Of a stretch of 56,810 nt of DNA, positions 17,581-27,572 are shown in pieces (the first letter of the stretch is position 1; every line of letters begins with the position of its first letter). The notes under the pieces were generated by a model, which worked only from the letters and a program-made list of their open reading frames with translations, had not been told where the DNA came from and did not search any database. A program made the position numbers and the translations under genes. This stretch comes from BS750m-G4 sp964472195 (GTDB lineage Bacteria; Bacteroidota; Ignavibacteria; Tepidaquicellales; Tepidaquicellaceae). The stretch spans positions 1-56,810 of the forward strand of contig CAYYJH010000005.1 of the NCBI GenBank assembly GCA_964472195.1. The letters are read 5' to 3'.

Positions 17581-20500
17581 TTACTTATTTTTAAATTTTT
17601 CTATAAAAAATTCACAAGTTTCACCGTTTATATCAGTTTTATGAAACTCTTTAATTTCACCGTTTGCATTTAGTATATCTTCACAGTATACTTCTTTTTT
17701 TATATAATTTATATTTTTATTTATTATGCCGTTTATTTTATCGGTTGTTTTTAATGAAATAATAATTTTATCGTTAACTTTAAAATTATTAGTCTTACGG
17801 TAATTCTGAATACGATTTATGAATTCCCTCACTATGCCTTCCTCTATTAACTCACTATCTAAGTTAGTATCCAGAGCAATCGTCAGGTTATTGTCAATTT
17901 CAACTATCCAGCCCTCTATATTTTCTGTGAACACTTCTATATCCTCATGTGTTATTGTGTAGTCATCTTTCCGGATTTCACCGCTCTTTTCTATTTCATT
18001 AATTTCTGTATTCGATAAGCTGTTGATTATTCCGTGTACTTTCTTGACGTCTTTGCCAAATTTTGGACCGATCGATTTAAAATGTGGTTTTGCTTTTTTC
18101 TTAATTATTTCAGAACCGCCTTCAATAATTCTTAACTCTTTCACATTTATTTCTTCTAAAATAATATCTTCAATTTTTAATAAATTTTCTTTTTGAGCAC
18201 TGCTTAATACCGGTACAAGCAATTGTTTCAAAGGCTGTCTTACTTTCAAATTGTTCTTTACACGAATTGCCCTTACAAGATATACAATTCTCTGAGCAAG
18301 TTCCATTTGGTCTTCCAATGATGGGTTTATAAGTTCTGCATTGTAATTAGAAAATTCATTTAAGTGTATCGATGTTTCATTATCGGTTAATTCCAAAAAC
18401 AATTTCTCAGTAATAAAAGGAGAAACCGGGGCTAACATTTTTAATATCTCGATTAGAGATTCATATAAAGTCTGATACGCTGAAAGTTTATCGGTTTCAT
18501 CTTCCGGTGTTCTGAATCTTTTACGGTTTCTTCGTACATACCAATTAGATAATTCATCGATTGTAAAATCATATATTAATCTTGTAGCCTTTGTTATATC
18601 ATAATTATTCATCAGTTCAAAGTAATTCTTTTTCAATGTGTTCAACTTCGATATTATCCACTTGTCAATTTCTTGCCTTTCACTTTCAGGGTATTTCTTG
18701 CTTGCATCGTAAGTAAAGTTAATCAGGTTTGAGTATATAACAAAGAACTTGTATGTATTTATTAATGTATTAAAGAATTTATTCTTAACTTCGGTAAGGT
18801 CATCTTCATTGAACAACTTCGATTTACCAATCGGTGATGAAGCAATCAAATACCACCTGAGTATATCAGCTCCATGTTTATTCATCATATCGAATGGATT
18901 AACGGCGTTACCAAGCGACTTGCTCATTTTCTTGCCATCTTTATCGAGGATTAATCCATTAACGATCAAATTATTATACGCGGGCTCACTGAAAAGAAAT
19001 GTTCCTATAGCATGCAATGAATAAAACCAACCTCTCGTTTGGTCAAGCCCTTCGGCAATGAAATCCGCAGGATAATTTTCATCGAATGTCTTTTTGTTTT
19101 CGAACGGATAATGATACTGAGCGAAGGGCATAGAGCCACTGTCAAACCAGCAGTCTATCACTTCACTGACTCTTTGCATTTCTTTTCCTTCTTTCGATTT
19201 TATATTTATTTTATCGATATAAGGTTTGTGAAGGTCTAATGATTCATCCTTTTTATAAACTTCATCAAAGTTTAATGCTCTGTCCTTTAGTTCTTCTATG
19301 CTTCCGATACATTCGTAATGTTCTTTACCGTTTTCATCCTTATAGAGCCAAATCGGAAGAGGCGTTCCCCAGAACCTGTTTCTTGATATAGCCCAGTCTT
19401 TATTTTCTTCAAGCCAGTTTCCGAATCTGCCCGTACCCACTTCGGATGGATTCCAGTTGATCTTTTTATTTATATCGATCATCTTATCCTTAAAACGTGT
19501 CGTTTCGATAAACCAGGAGTCCGTTGCATAATACATCAGCGGTACTTTATGACGCCAGCAGTGAGGATAAGAATGAGTGTACATTTCCTTTTTGTACAAC
19601 CTCCCGTTAGCTTTAAGGTCTTCTAATATTTCAAGGTCGGCTTCTTTGAAGTTCTTGCCGGCATATGGTTTTACACTATCTATAAACAAACCGTTTCTTC
19701 CGACTGCTTGAAGGGCAGGGAGCTTATATTTAACTCCAATGTTATAATCGTCTTCCCCGAATGCGGGTGCTATATGAACAATTCCCGTACCTTCTTCCAT
19801 TGATACGAAATCACCTAAAGTTACGTAGTATGCTTTTTTCTCCAGTTCAAAGAAACTGAACAAGCTTTCATACTCTACGAATTCGAGTTCTTTTCCTTTT
19901 ATTTCTTCGAGAATTTCATATTCATCTTTTATAACGGATAATCTATCTTTAGCTAAAATAAATTTACTGTCATCGCTTGTTTTAATCTTGACATACACTG
20001 ATTCAGGGTTAACGCATAATGCAAAGTTCGAAGGAAGTGTCCATGGAGTCGTTGTCCATACCAGGAAGTCTGAATCATTGTATTTATCACTCGTGATTTT
20101 GAATTTTATAAATATCGACGGCTCTTTTAAGTCCTGGTAACCCTGGGCAACCTCGTGTGAAGACAGGGGAGACTCACATATCGGACAGAACGGTTGTATT
20201 TTGAACCCTTTATATATTAAACCTTCATCGAAGAACCTTTTCAAAGCCCACCAAACAGATTCAATGTATTCGTTATGAAAAGTCACATAAGCATCTTTTA
20301 AATCGATCCAGTAAGCCATTCGCTCGGTCAGCTCTTCCCACTGAGTCTTGTATTTGAAAATAGAATCCTTGCAAGCGTTATTGAATTTTATCGCCCCGAA
20401 TTTTGTAATTTCATCTTTGGATTTGATTCCAAGTTCTTTTTCTACTTCCACTTCAACGGGAAGACCATGCGTATCCCAGCCTGCTTTCCTGTGCACCTCG

Positions 20501-20730
20501 TACCCGCACATAGTTTTGTACCGGCATACCAGGTCTTTCACTGCTCTTGAGATGACGTGATGAATTCCCGGAAGCCCGTTTGCCGTTGGAGGACCCTCAT
20601 AAAACGTAAACGTCCTCTCACCCGACTTAGAAGAAATGCTTTTTTCAAAAACGTTATTATCCTTCCAATAAGAAAGGATTTCCTTCTCTAAATCGGGTAA
20701 TTTTATATTTTCTGGAAACGCTTTATACAT
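17581..20730 (-). CDS. ileS: Isoleucyl-tRNA synthetase
   Basis: Class I aminoacyl-tRNA synthetase of about 1049 residues that charges tRNA-Ile. The first signature appears as PTANGLPGIHHVISR (the HIGH box in GIHH form) and the second as KMSKS in DGKKMSKSLGN. Editing-domain motifs such as LVWTTTPWTLPSN and the anticodon-binding region follow. The length and motifs resemble the larger eukaryote-like class of bacterial IleRS, as in Bacteroidetes. The frame stays open to 20784, but the conserved N-terminus begins at the ATG at 20730 (MYKAFPENI), which I prefer. It leads the ileS / DksA-like / lspA operon; the next gene's ribosome binding site follows its stop. Confidence 0.95.
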   Translation of the reverse strand: MYKAFPENIKLPDLEKEILSYWKDNNVFEKSISSKSGERTFTFYEGPPTANGLPGIHHVISRAVKDLVCRYKTMCGYEVHRKAGWDTHGLPVEVEVEKELGIKSKDEITKFGAIKFNNACKDSIFKYKTQWEELTERMAYWIDLKDAYVTFHNEYIESVWWALKRFFDEGLIYKGFKIQPFCPICESPLSSHEVAQGYQDLKEPSIFIKFKITSDKYNDSDFLVWTTTPWTLPSNFALCVNPESVYVKIKTSDDSKFILAKDRLSVIKDEYEILEEIKGKELEFVEYESLFSFFELEKKAYYVTLGDFVSMEEGTGIVHIAPAFGEDDYNIGVKYKLPALQAVGRNGLFIDSVKPYAGKNFKEADLEILEDLKANGRLYKKEMYTHSYPHCWRHKVPLMYYATDSWFIETTRFKDKMIDINKKINWNPSEVGTGRFGNWLEENKDWAISRNRFWGTPLPIWLYKDENGKEHYECIGSIEELKDRALNFDEVYKKDESLDLHKPYIDKINIKSKEGKEMQRVSEVIDCWFDSGSMPFAQYHYPFENKKTFDENYPADFIAEGLDQTRGWFYSLHAIGTFLFSEPAYNNLIVNGLILDKDGKKMSKSLGNAVNPFDMMNKHGADILRWYLIASSPIGKSKLFNEDDLTEVKNKFFNTLINTYKFFVIYSNLINFTYDASKKYPESERQEIDKWIISKLNTLKKNYFELMNNYDITKATRLIYDFTIDELSNWYVRRNRKRFRTPEDETDKLSAYQTLYESLIEILKMLAPVSPFITEKLFLELTDNETSIHLNEFSNYNAELINPSLEDQMELAQRIVYLVRAIRVKNNLKVRQPLKQLLVPVLSSAQKENLLKIEDIILEEINVKELRIIEGGSEIIKKKAKPHFKSIGPKFGKDVKKVHGIINSLSNTEINEIEKSGEIRKDDYTITHEDIEVFTENIEGWIVEIDNNLTIALDTNLDSELIEEGIVREFINRIQNYRKTNNFKVNDKIIISLKTTDKINGIINKNINYIKKEVYCEDILNANGEIKEFHKTDINGETCEFFIEKFKNK

Positions 20731-21029
20731 ATCAGATTGCTCAAATAAAGCACAAAATTTATGCAAATAGGATAATAATAGCAATGTATATTGTGATTCT
20801 AATAGCGGATTTAAATGCTGTAATGTAAGACCTTTATCAGAAAAGATTTGTATGTTGGATTAGTATATATAGGTAGCGTTTGAGGTGCTGTCAACTCATG
20901 TAAAGATAGCACTACAAATGCCACCAAAAAATCAATTCTAATTTATCATCATTTCTCAAGTCGCTATTGCATTTATAATTGTTGCTTATTATCTTGGAAT
21001 TATTAAAAGTTTAAATATTTACAAATTCT

Positions 21030-22481
21030 ATGACTGAAAAAAAAACAAAAGGTCTGTCTGTTGACGAGGTTATGGATAAAGCAAAAAGGGCTGCTGATTC
21101 ATTCCGTCAACTAAATCAAGAACAAACTGATAAAATTGTGAAAGCTGTTTATGAAGCGGGTTTTGATAATCGAATAGTATTAGCAAAACTTGCTTTTGAC
21201 GAAACAAGACTTGGTGTATTGGAAGACAAAGTGATGAAAAACATAATTGCGACGAGATACGTGTATCATGATATAAAAGCTCTTAAAACTGTTGGTGCAA
21301 TTTCAGAAGATAAAGAGCATGAAGTTCTTGAAATTGCAGAACCTCTCGGACCGATATTTGCGATAACCCCGATTACAAATCCAACATCGACAGTTCTTTT
21401 TAAGATTCTAATCTCGTTAAAAACCAGGAACCCGATTATTATACGCCCGCATGGTGCAGCGAGAAAGTGTTCAATCGAGGCAGCCCGAATATGTTATGAA
21501 GCTGCATTGGAAGCAGGAGCGCCCGAGAATTGCGTACAGTGGGTAAAGCGTTCAACAAATGAACAGACAATAGAATTTATGAGTCATAGGAAAACAGCAT
21601 TAGTTCTTGCAACCGGGTCTGTAGAGCTTGTAAGAGAAGCGTATCGTTCGGGTAATCCTGCAATTGGCATAGGTCCCGGGAACGTTCCTGTTTATATAGG
21701 AAAAACTGCAGATATCCCTTTTGCAATAGAGCAGATTTTCATCTCGAAAACATTCGACAACGGTACTGTGTGTGCAAGTGAACAATCTCTGATTGCGAAT
21801 ATGATAAATGCTAATGAGATAATAAGTGAATTAAAAAAAAGAAAAGCGTATTTTTTATCGAAGGATGAAATAAAACTTCTCGAAGCAATTGCTTTTAATA
21901 AAGAGCTAAAAGTAATGAGTGCACAGGTCATAGGGCAGCCTGCGCCTGTAATTGCAAAGATGGCTGGAATTGAAGTACCGCCTGATACAACACTTTTAAT
22001 TGCTGAACTCGATGATGTTGGTTTAAAATCTCCCCTTTCTCTTGAAATTCTTGCACCAATTCTTGCGTTTTATATTGCAGAAGAATTCGAAGAAGCGATT
22101 GAAATGTGCAGGAAAATAAATGTGCACGGAGGGATGGGTCATACTGTGAGTATTTTCTCGAATGACGAAGATAAAATTGAATATTTTGCCTCAGTAATGA
22201 ATGCCGGAAGAATTCTCGTGAACACACCGGCATCTCAGGGTGCTTTGGGAGGAACGTACAATGCATTACAACCATCGCTTATGTTAGCCTGCGGAACAGG
22301 TGGGAAAAATATTACAACAGACAATATTTCTGCAAAACATTTACTTAACGTTCACCGAGTCGCAAGAAGAAAAGTGAGTGATTGTTTGGTTTGCGATCAT
22401 TATAATTTCTTAGATGAAAAATATAATGCAAGAATAGTTGATAAAGAGTGTTCGACGTTCGAAAGTACATTTAAAAGATAG
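21030..22481 (+). CDS. CoA-acylating aldehyde dehydrogenase
   Basis: A 483-residue aldehyde dehydrogenase that interconverts an aldehyde and acyl-CoA with NAD and CoA. It resembles the N-terminal half of AdhE and EutE/PduP-type enzymes. The catalytic Cys is Cys248 in FDNGTVCASEQS; the cofactor region includes GPIFAITPITNPTSTV and ATGSVELVREAY, and the GIGPGNVPVYI motif is clear. There is no fused alcohol dehydrogenase domain, and no microcompartment encapsulation peptide or shell genes are seen. A PflX-like radical SAM gene follows 35 nt downstream. The substrate (acetaldehyde or a longer aldehyde) cannot be told. Confidence 0.88.
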   Translation: MTEKKTKGLSVDEVMDKAKRAADSFRQLNQEQTDKIVKAVYEAGFDNRIVLAKLAFDETRLGVLEDKVMKNIIATRYVYHDIKALKTVGAISEDKEHEVLEIAEPLGPIFAITPITNPTSTVLFKILISLKTRNPIIIRPHGAARKCSIEAARICYEAALEAGAPENCVQWVKRSTNEQTIEFMSHRKTALVLATGSVELVREAYRSGNPAIGIGPGNVPVYIGKTADIPFAIEQIFISKTFDNGTVCASEQSLIANMINANEIISELKKRKAYFLSKDEIKLLEAIAFNKELKVMSAQVIGQPAPVIAKMAGIEVPPDTTLLIAELDDVGLKSPLSLEILAPILAFYIAEEFEEAIEMCRKINVHGGMGHTVSIFSNDEDKIEYFASVMNAGRILVNTPASQGALGGTYNALQPSLMLACGTGGKNITTDNISAKHLLNVHRVARRKVSDCLVCDHYNFLDEKYNARIVDKECSTFESTFKR

Positions 22482-22516
22482 ATTTAAATTAATATTCCTG
22501 CGAATAATAATTTATA

Positions 22517-23467
22517 ATGAGAGACTTTGAACCTGCTTATATTAATACTTATAATGAAGGTTTATTAAGAGAAAGAGTTGAAGAAGCCAATTCTCAACTG
22601 AGTAATTGCACGCTCTGTCCAAGAAATTGTGAAGTGGATAGGATGCTTAGTCAGAAAAAGAGAAAAGTTGGAATCTGTAAGACGGGAAAGCATGCTGTCG
22701 TTTGCAGCAGCCAACCCCATTATGGGGAAGAATTGCCGCTTGTTGGGACGAAAGGTTCGGGAACGATATTTTTTACTTATTGCAATCTTTTATGTAACTT
22801 TTGTCAAAATTTCGATATTAGTCATGAAGGATATGGGAGGGAGGTCTTAGACGCTGAATTAGCAAACATGATGCTGACTTTACAAGAACAAGGGTGTCAT
22901 AATATTAATTTTGTTACTCCTTCACATGTTGTTCCGCAAATAATCTCGGCTTTAGAGTTAGCGGTTGAGTACGGATTATCAATTCCATTGGTTTATAACT
23001 CAAGCGGGTATGATAAAGTAGAAACCTTGAAACTTCTTGAGGGTATTATTGATATATACATGCCTGATTTTAAGTTTTGGGATTCAGTTGTTGCAGCAAA
23101 GACATGCAAAGCACAGGATTACCCGGAGACGGCACGTAAGGCAATTAGAGAAATGCATCGTCAGGTTGGTGATTTCTATATCAGTGAAAATGGTTTAGCG
23201 AAACGTGGGTTGTTGATAAGACATCTTATTCTTCCAAAAGGAATGGCAGGTACGAGGGAAATTATGAAATTTATTTACAATGAAGTATCCCCGAATACTT
23301 ATGTAAATATTATGTTTCAATACAAACCATACGGGGAGTCATCTGAAATAAAAGAGCTGTCACAGGTTCCAACACGGGATGATTTTGAGTTAGCATTGCA
23401 AGCTGCATCTGAGGAAGGTATTACAAGACTTGATAAACCTGAATTGTCTTTCTTGAGAAGGTTTTGA
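22517..23467 (+). CDS. PflX-like radical SAM protein (COG1313)
   Basis: A radical SAM protein of 316 residues resembling pyruvate formate-lyase activating enzymes of the PflX/COG1313 type. The SAM-cluster motif is Cys89-x3-Cys93-x2-Cys96 in TYCNLLCNFCQN. An N-terminal Cys group (Cys31, Cys34, Cys38, Cys54) is also characteristic of this subgroup. The family's true substrate is not established, and the activase label comes from similarity. It lies 35 nt after an acylating aldehyde dehydrogenase on the same strand and is probably co-transcribed with it. No glycyl-radical enzyme lies in the window. Confidence 0.85.
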   Translation: MRDFEPAYINTYNEGLLRERVEEANSQLSNCTLCPRNCEVDRMLSQKKRKVGICKTGKHAVVCSSQPHYGEELPLVGTKGSGTIFFTYCNLLCNFCQNFDISHEGYGREVLDAELANMMLTLQEQGCHNINFVTPSHVVPQIISALELAVEYGLSIPLVYNSSGYDKVETLKLLEGIIDIYMPDFKFWDSVVAAKTCKAQDYPETARKAIREMHRQVGDFYISENGLAKRGLLIRHLILPKGMAGTREIMKFIYNEVSPNTYVNIMFQYKPYGESSEIKELSQVPTRDDFELALQAASEEGITRLDKPELSFLRRF

Positions 23468-23558
23468 TTTCTTTAAAAGATATTGATATTTATTTAAACT
23501 TTTTTTATTGAATGATAGTTAAAATATTGTAGTAGATATTTTAAAATTTATATTTTAG

Positions 23559-23867
23559 ATGAGTACTGAAAAAGAATTTAATTTTATAGTAAGCAGATTA
23601 ATTGAAGAACTGGAATTCTTTATGAATAATCACGAAGAAATACCTGATAAAGAGTATCCGATTGCATATATAGTGCATCCTAAGATTTTGAATGCTGTTC
23701 AAATATTTTTTACTAATGAAGATACAAAACATTTAAAGAGAAGTATAAAAATAAAAAACATCAATGGTATTGATATTTTCAAAGACAAAAAACTAAAGGA
23801 TTTAAATGGTAATCCTACTTTTAAAATAATTTATGATCAGGAGGAGCTTGCAGCGTATATGAAGTAG
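23559..23867 (+). CDS. Hypothetical protein, 102 residues
   Basis: A small, soluble, acidic/Lys-rich protein I do not recognise. It starts with a helical stretch (EFNFIVSRLIEELEFFMNN) and ends with two strand-like segments. It has no Cys cluster, signal peptide or membrane segment. The intact frame, codon use like its neighbours and its position 91 nt after the radical SAM gene make it a likely real gene. Confidence 0.6.
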   Translation: MSTEKEFNFIVSRLIEELEFFMNNHEEIPDKEYPIAYIVHPKILNAVQIFFTNEDTKHLKRSIKIKNINGIDIFKDKKLKDLNGNPTFKIIYDQEELAAYMK

Positions 23868-23939
23868 GATTTTTTACAGTCGTTATTTACTGTTTAGTAA
23901 AATTGTTTGTTGTTTTGATTATTTTGAATCACTAAATCT

Positions 23940-23967
23940 AAAGGTATCTGAGGTTTCATGTACCTTT
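23940..23967. repeat. Short inverted repeat between two small genes
   Basis: Perfect 7-bp arms AAAGGTA (23940-23946) and TACCTTT (23961-23967) with a 14-nt spacer. It could be a weak terminator of the upstream gene or an operator of the downstream one. There is no T-run. Confidence 0.3.
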
Positions 23968-23991
23968 AATTATTTTCGAAAGGATATTGCA

Positions 23992-24195
23992 ATGGGAATG
24001 TTTCAATATTTAAACGAGAGAGCAAAAAAGATGAATATAGTAGATATAAAACTGGGTGTTTTTGGCGGAATGTTTTTTGCTTTGGTTATTGCAAAACTAA
24101 TACCTCAAATAATGAAAATACACATTTGGTGGTTTGTCGTTTTGGGAATATTATTTATTTTGAAACCACTCTATGTGTTTTACTTTAAGAAATGA
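23992..24195 (+). CDS. Small membrane protein, 67 residues
   Basis: A short protein with two predicted membrane helices, about residues 21-40 (LGVFGGMFFALVIAKLI) and 45-63 (IWWFVVLGILFILKPLYVF), with a basic end on each side. A GAAAGGAT ribosome binding site precedes the ATG. No family is recognised, though small two-helix proteins of this size are common in the group. It stands alone, with the next gene convergent. Confidence 0.6.
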   Translation: MGMFQYLNERAKKMNIVDIKLGVFGGMFFALVIAKLIPQIMKIHIWWFVVLGILFILKPLYVFYFKK

Positions 24196-24268
24196 TAGTT
24201 ATAATTCAGGTTAACTTTTAATAGTAATTTTATTTGGTGAGATATTTTTGATGAACAGATACGGGAAA

Positions 24269-25207
24269 TTAATTACCAAATGTGGCAGTAGTATTTTGTG
24301 GATTGTTTTTTAGTATACCATTTATGAAATCATTCGCACTCATTCTTTTTTTACCTTCGAGTTGTAACTCTAAAATTTCAATCATATAATCATTCGTATT
24401 TACGAATAATTTTTTGTCTTCGACGTGAATAGTAGCTGGATTACTTGATACCTGCGAGTTAGTTAATCTTGATTTGTAAATTTTTACAATTTTGTTATCA
24501 AGATGAGTGTATGATGCAGGATATGGTGAAAGTCCTCGTATGAAGTTGTAAATATTTGCTGAACCTTGATCCCAATTGATTTTACAATCATCTTTGAAAA
24601 TTTTTGGTGCAGGTGATGCAAGCGAATCATCTTGCAATGTAACTTTTACGTTTCCATTTTCGATAAGCCTGACAGTTTCGAGAACTGTTTCAGCACCTGT
24701 ATAAGAAAGTTTATCGTGTATAGTTCCAGCGTCATCGTCGTCATTTATAGGAATATTTTTCTGAAGAATTATATTCCCGGTATCGACAGTTTCTTTCAAA
24801 AAAAATGTCGTGACCCCGGTTTCTTTTTCACCATTTATTATTGCCCAGTTTATAGGAGCAGCACCGCGATATTTTGGCAGGAGTGATGCATGTAAATTGA
24901 CAGAACCATATTTAGGAATTGTGAATATCTCCTTGGGTAAAATTCGAAATGCGACAATGACGATCAGATCCGGATTAAGGCTTTCGATTTCTTTGATAAG
25001 AGAAGAACCTTTCATTTTTTCAGGTTGAAGAAGAAACAAATTCCTTTCAAGAGCATATTTTTTAATATCAGAAAATTGTAAGGTTCTACCTCTGCCTTTT
25101 CTCTTATCAGGTACTGTTACAACACCTACAATGTCGTAATTGTTTTTTAATAATATATCCAGCGAAGGAACAGCAAATTCCGGTGTTCCCATAAATACGA
25201 TCTTCAT
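24269..25207 (-). CDS. fmt: Methionyl-tRNA formyltransferase
   Basis: A 312-residue enzyme that formylates initiator Met-tRNA with 10-formyl-tetrahydrofolate. The N-terminus MKIVFMGTPEFAVPSL, the catalytic Asn/His in NLHASLLPKYRGAAPI and the catalytic Asp in KETVDTGNII are all present. The C-terminal OB-like domain is complete. It follows def on the same strand after 41 nt, the classic def-fmt pairing for formylation and deformylation of nascent proteins. Confidence 0.96.
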   Translation of the reverse strand: MKIVFMGTPEFAVPSLDILLKNNYDIVGVVTVPDKRKGRGRTLQFSDIKKYALERNLFLLQPEKMKGSSLIKEIESLNPDLIVIVAFRILPKEIFTIPKYGSVNLHASLLPKYRGAAPINWAIINGEKETGVTTFFLKETVDTGNIILQKNIPINDDDDAGTIHDKLSYTGAETVLETVRLIENGNVKVTLQDDSLASPAPKIFKDDCKINWDQGSANIYNFIRGLSPYPASYTHLDNKIVKIYKSRLTNSQVSSNPATIHVEDKKLFVNTNDYMIEILELQLEGKKRMSANDFINGILKNNPQNTTATFGN

Positions 25208-25248
25208 GGTTCTAAAATAATTATTTTATATTGAGGAATCAAAGGTCT

Positions 25249-25815
25249 TTAAAAACCATGAAACTCGCCTGAGTTTATATGCAGTGGATAGTCAGGGGTA
25301 ACTTTACCTTTCTTTATGTCTGATAGAAGTTGTTTATACTCTTTCTGAACTTCTTTGGAAAAGTAGTCAATGAACAGTTTACCGTTCAAATGATCAATCT
25401 CATGTTGTATGACCCTCGATAGAAAACCATCATATTCTTTTTTTACTTCTTTCATATCAAGGTCATGATATTTAACAAATATGTTATCAGGTCTGTGGAG
25501 TTCCGCTCTAACTTCTGGAATGCTAAGACATCCTTCTTCAAAGACAGATTCTCCATGCGATTCTTCTACAACAGGATTAAGTAGTATTACGGGTTTTACA
25601 TTTTTGTATTCTTCTATAGGGGAAATATCAATGATCGTCAGAGATAAATCGATATTTATTTGGGGAGCAGCCAGTCCTATCCCATTAGCATGCCTCATTG
25701 TATAATACATGTTCTCTATAAGCTCAATAATACCTGTATCAACATCTTTAATAGATTTTGTTTTCGATCTCAGGATTTTCATGCCATATGTCGTTATAGG
25801 TAAAAGTTCAGGCAT
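25249..25815 (-). CDS. def: Peptide deformylase
   Basis: A 188-residue metalloenzyme that removes the N-formyl group from new proteins. The three family motifs are present: GIGLAAPQ (46-52 region), EGCLSIPE with metal-binding Cys96, and QHEIDHLNG with metal-binding His138 and His142 and catalytic Glu139. It is the upstream gene of a def-fmt pair. The next gene upstream (M3-like peptidase) is on the same strand but 61 nt away. Confidence 0.97.
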   Translation of the reverse strand: MPELLPITTYGMKILRSKTKSIKDVDTGIIELIENMYYTMRHANGIGLAAPQINIDLSLTIIDISPIEEYKNVKPVILLNPVVEESHGESVFEEGCLSIPEVRAELHRPDNIFVKYHDLDMKEVKKEYDGFLSRVIQHEIDHLNGKLFIDYFSKEVQKEYKQLLSDIKKGKVTPDYPLHINSGEFHGF

Positions 25816-25876
25816 TTGTTTTTAAATAAAGTCACATTGATATACATCTTTGTGCTAAATATAATAAATTTGAAAA

Positions 25877-27373
25877 TCAATTTGACAATACAGTATTTAT
25901 ATCATCAAATACGGGATTAACAGAAAGACTTGGACAATTATTCATTTCCAACAGCTCTTCAGCACTGAACTTTTGTCCTAAACTCCAGAGGTCGGTTAAA
26001 AACTTTCCTGCATTTGGATTAACGAACCAGTCTTCGTTGAATTTATTTCTCATGCATTTATGAATATTCGCCTGGAACATCCAGGCTCTTAAATATCTTG
26101 CAACGTAAAAGTAACCATCTACATCTTCCAGATAATTTGTACCTGAGTAGTGAACTTTTGAAGCGTCCGAAAGAATTTCACTGTAAACTTCATCCATACC
26201 TTTTAATGAATTAGCTTCAGCAAGCTTAATTTCATAATCGAGTTTCCCAGCATATCGTCTTAACATCATTAATTCGAAAAAATTTCGGTGGATATAATAA
26301 TCTTTCGACTCTTTATAATTCACTCCAAGAAACTTTTCCATCCAAATAGGATTCATTGTTAAATGATCCAGACTCATCGCATAACCTTCTGTCACAGAAT
26401 TATCTCCATACCATTTATATTCAAAACCTAAGTCATTATTAATATTTGCAAAGTGTAGTGCATGACCGAGTTCATGAAGGAAAGAAGTATAATCATCTTC
26501 ACCACCCCTTGGATAAATTACGAGATAAACCTCACTCGGAATTTTAACTGGTGAGCAGAATGCTCTTGATGATTTCTTTTCTCTCATGTCCAGATCAAAC
26601 TTAATATTATTCCCGGCACTAATGTCAATACCCATTTTAGATACGAACTTACTCATCTTGGGTAAAAGATCCTGTTGAGGAAAGAACTTATCGAACTCTT
26701 TACCTCTCAATATATATAAGAGATCATGTTTTTTTAGTTCTGAAATTTTAAGATTTAACTTTTTCTTTGTATAGTATGAAAGAATGTCGATATACATATC
26801 CTCACTCAGTTTTAAAAAATTCTGCATAGAGTCATTTAGTGTATGAAGATTTATTCCAGAGAGAGATTGAAACATATCAATCAGATTTCTATATTCGAGT
26901 TTTTGAATTAATTCTTTTTCCTGGTTATGTATTTTGACATGAATTGGATTTAAATTATCATTTATAAATTCATTTCTTTTTTTCCTGATCAGTTCCCTTG
27001 TGTTTCTGTCTTCCTGGTTTATCATTTCTATCAGCGAACTTCTGAAATATACATCCTTTCCATCCAAATCTATTTTTCCCGATGCTTCTTTTAGTAAAAG
27101 CTCCTCTGATAAAGAACTTAATTCAGATGAGATAACTTCATTGTATATATTTTCTAAAAAAAAAGTTAGTTTTCTACTTTCTTCAGGATTATTCTCATTT
27201 TCAGTAATAGCTTGTTTTAGAATATTAATATTTTCTTTATCTTTTATTTCAGGATACTTTTTGTAAATTTCATCGAATTTTATGTCATCTTTAAAACCTG
27301 CACTCTGTAGATAATATTCTTTAGAGATTTCCTGATTAAATTTTTCAACAGTATTTCTTAATTTTTTTATCAT
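25877..27373 (-). CDS. M3-like zinc metallopeptidase
   Basis: A 498-residue soluble protein of the gluzincin type. The zinc motif is HELGH near residue 300 (FLHELGHALHF). The third ligand is probably the Glu in TEGYAMSLDHL, about 27 residues later, which matches the spacing of M3 oligopeptidases. It is shorter than typical oligoendopeptidase F (~600) and diverges outside the active site, so the subfamily is open. The N-terminal half is helical and Glu/Lys-rich, as in the lid of M3 enzymes. It has no signal peptide and is presumably cytoplasmic peptide turnover. It is divergent from the EF-G-like gene. Confidence 0.8.
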   Translation of the reverse strand: MIKKLRNTVEKFNQEISKEYYLQSAGFKDDIKFDEIYKKYPEIKDKENINILKQAITENENNPEESRKLTFFLENIYNEVISSELSSLSEELLLKEASGKIDLDGKDVYFRSSLIEMINQEDRNTRELIRKKRNEFINDNLNPIHVKIHNQEKELIQKLEYRNLIDMFQSLSGINLHTLNDSMQNFLKLSEDMYIDILSYYTKKKLNLKISELKKHDLLYILRGKEFDKFFPQQDLLPKMSKFVSKMGIDISAGNNIKFDLDMREKKSSRAFCSPVKIPSEVYLVIYPRGGEDDYTSFLHELGHALHFANINNDLGFEYKWYGDNSVTEGYAMSLDHLTMNPIWMEKFLGVNYKESKDYYIHRNFFELMMLRRYAGKLDYEIKLAEANSLKGMDEVYSEILSDASKVHYSGTNYLEDVDGYFYVARYLRAWMFQANIHKCMRNKFNEDWFVNPNAGKFLTDLWSLGQKFSAEELLEMNNCPSLSVNPVFDDINTVLSN

Positions 27374-27572
27374 CTATACCTTCAATGTTTCATTCTCAAA
27401 TTATAATTTAAGCATGCAATATAGAAATATTAAAAATTTTTATAAAGTAACTTTAAAATATTAAAAATGTATATTATCTTGAAGTTTTCTAAAAAATCAA
27501 TTCTTATTTTTCAATTTCAAATAGTATAATTTAATTTAATCAATAATACTTCATTCAAGGAGAATATAATTT

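Noticed and set aside
16989..17594. A 201-codon open frame on the plus strand, rich in Phe and Val
   Set aside because: It is the mirror of the Lys-rich repeats of the DksA-like gene on the minus strand; low complexity, no ribosome binding site, no domain.
20731..21029. T-box or other leader upstream of ileS
   Set aside because: No T-box consensus, specifier stem or terminator is seen in the minus-strand leader.
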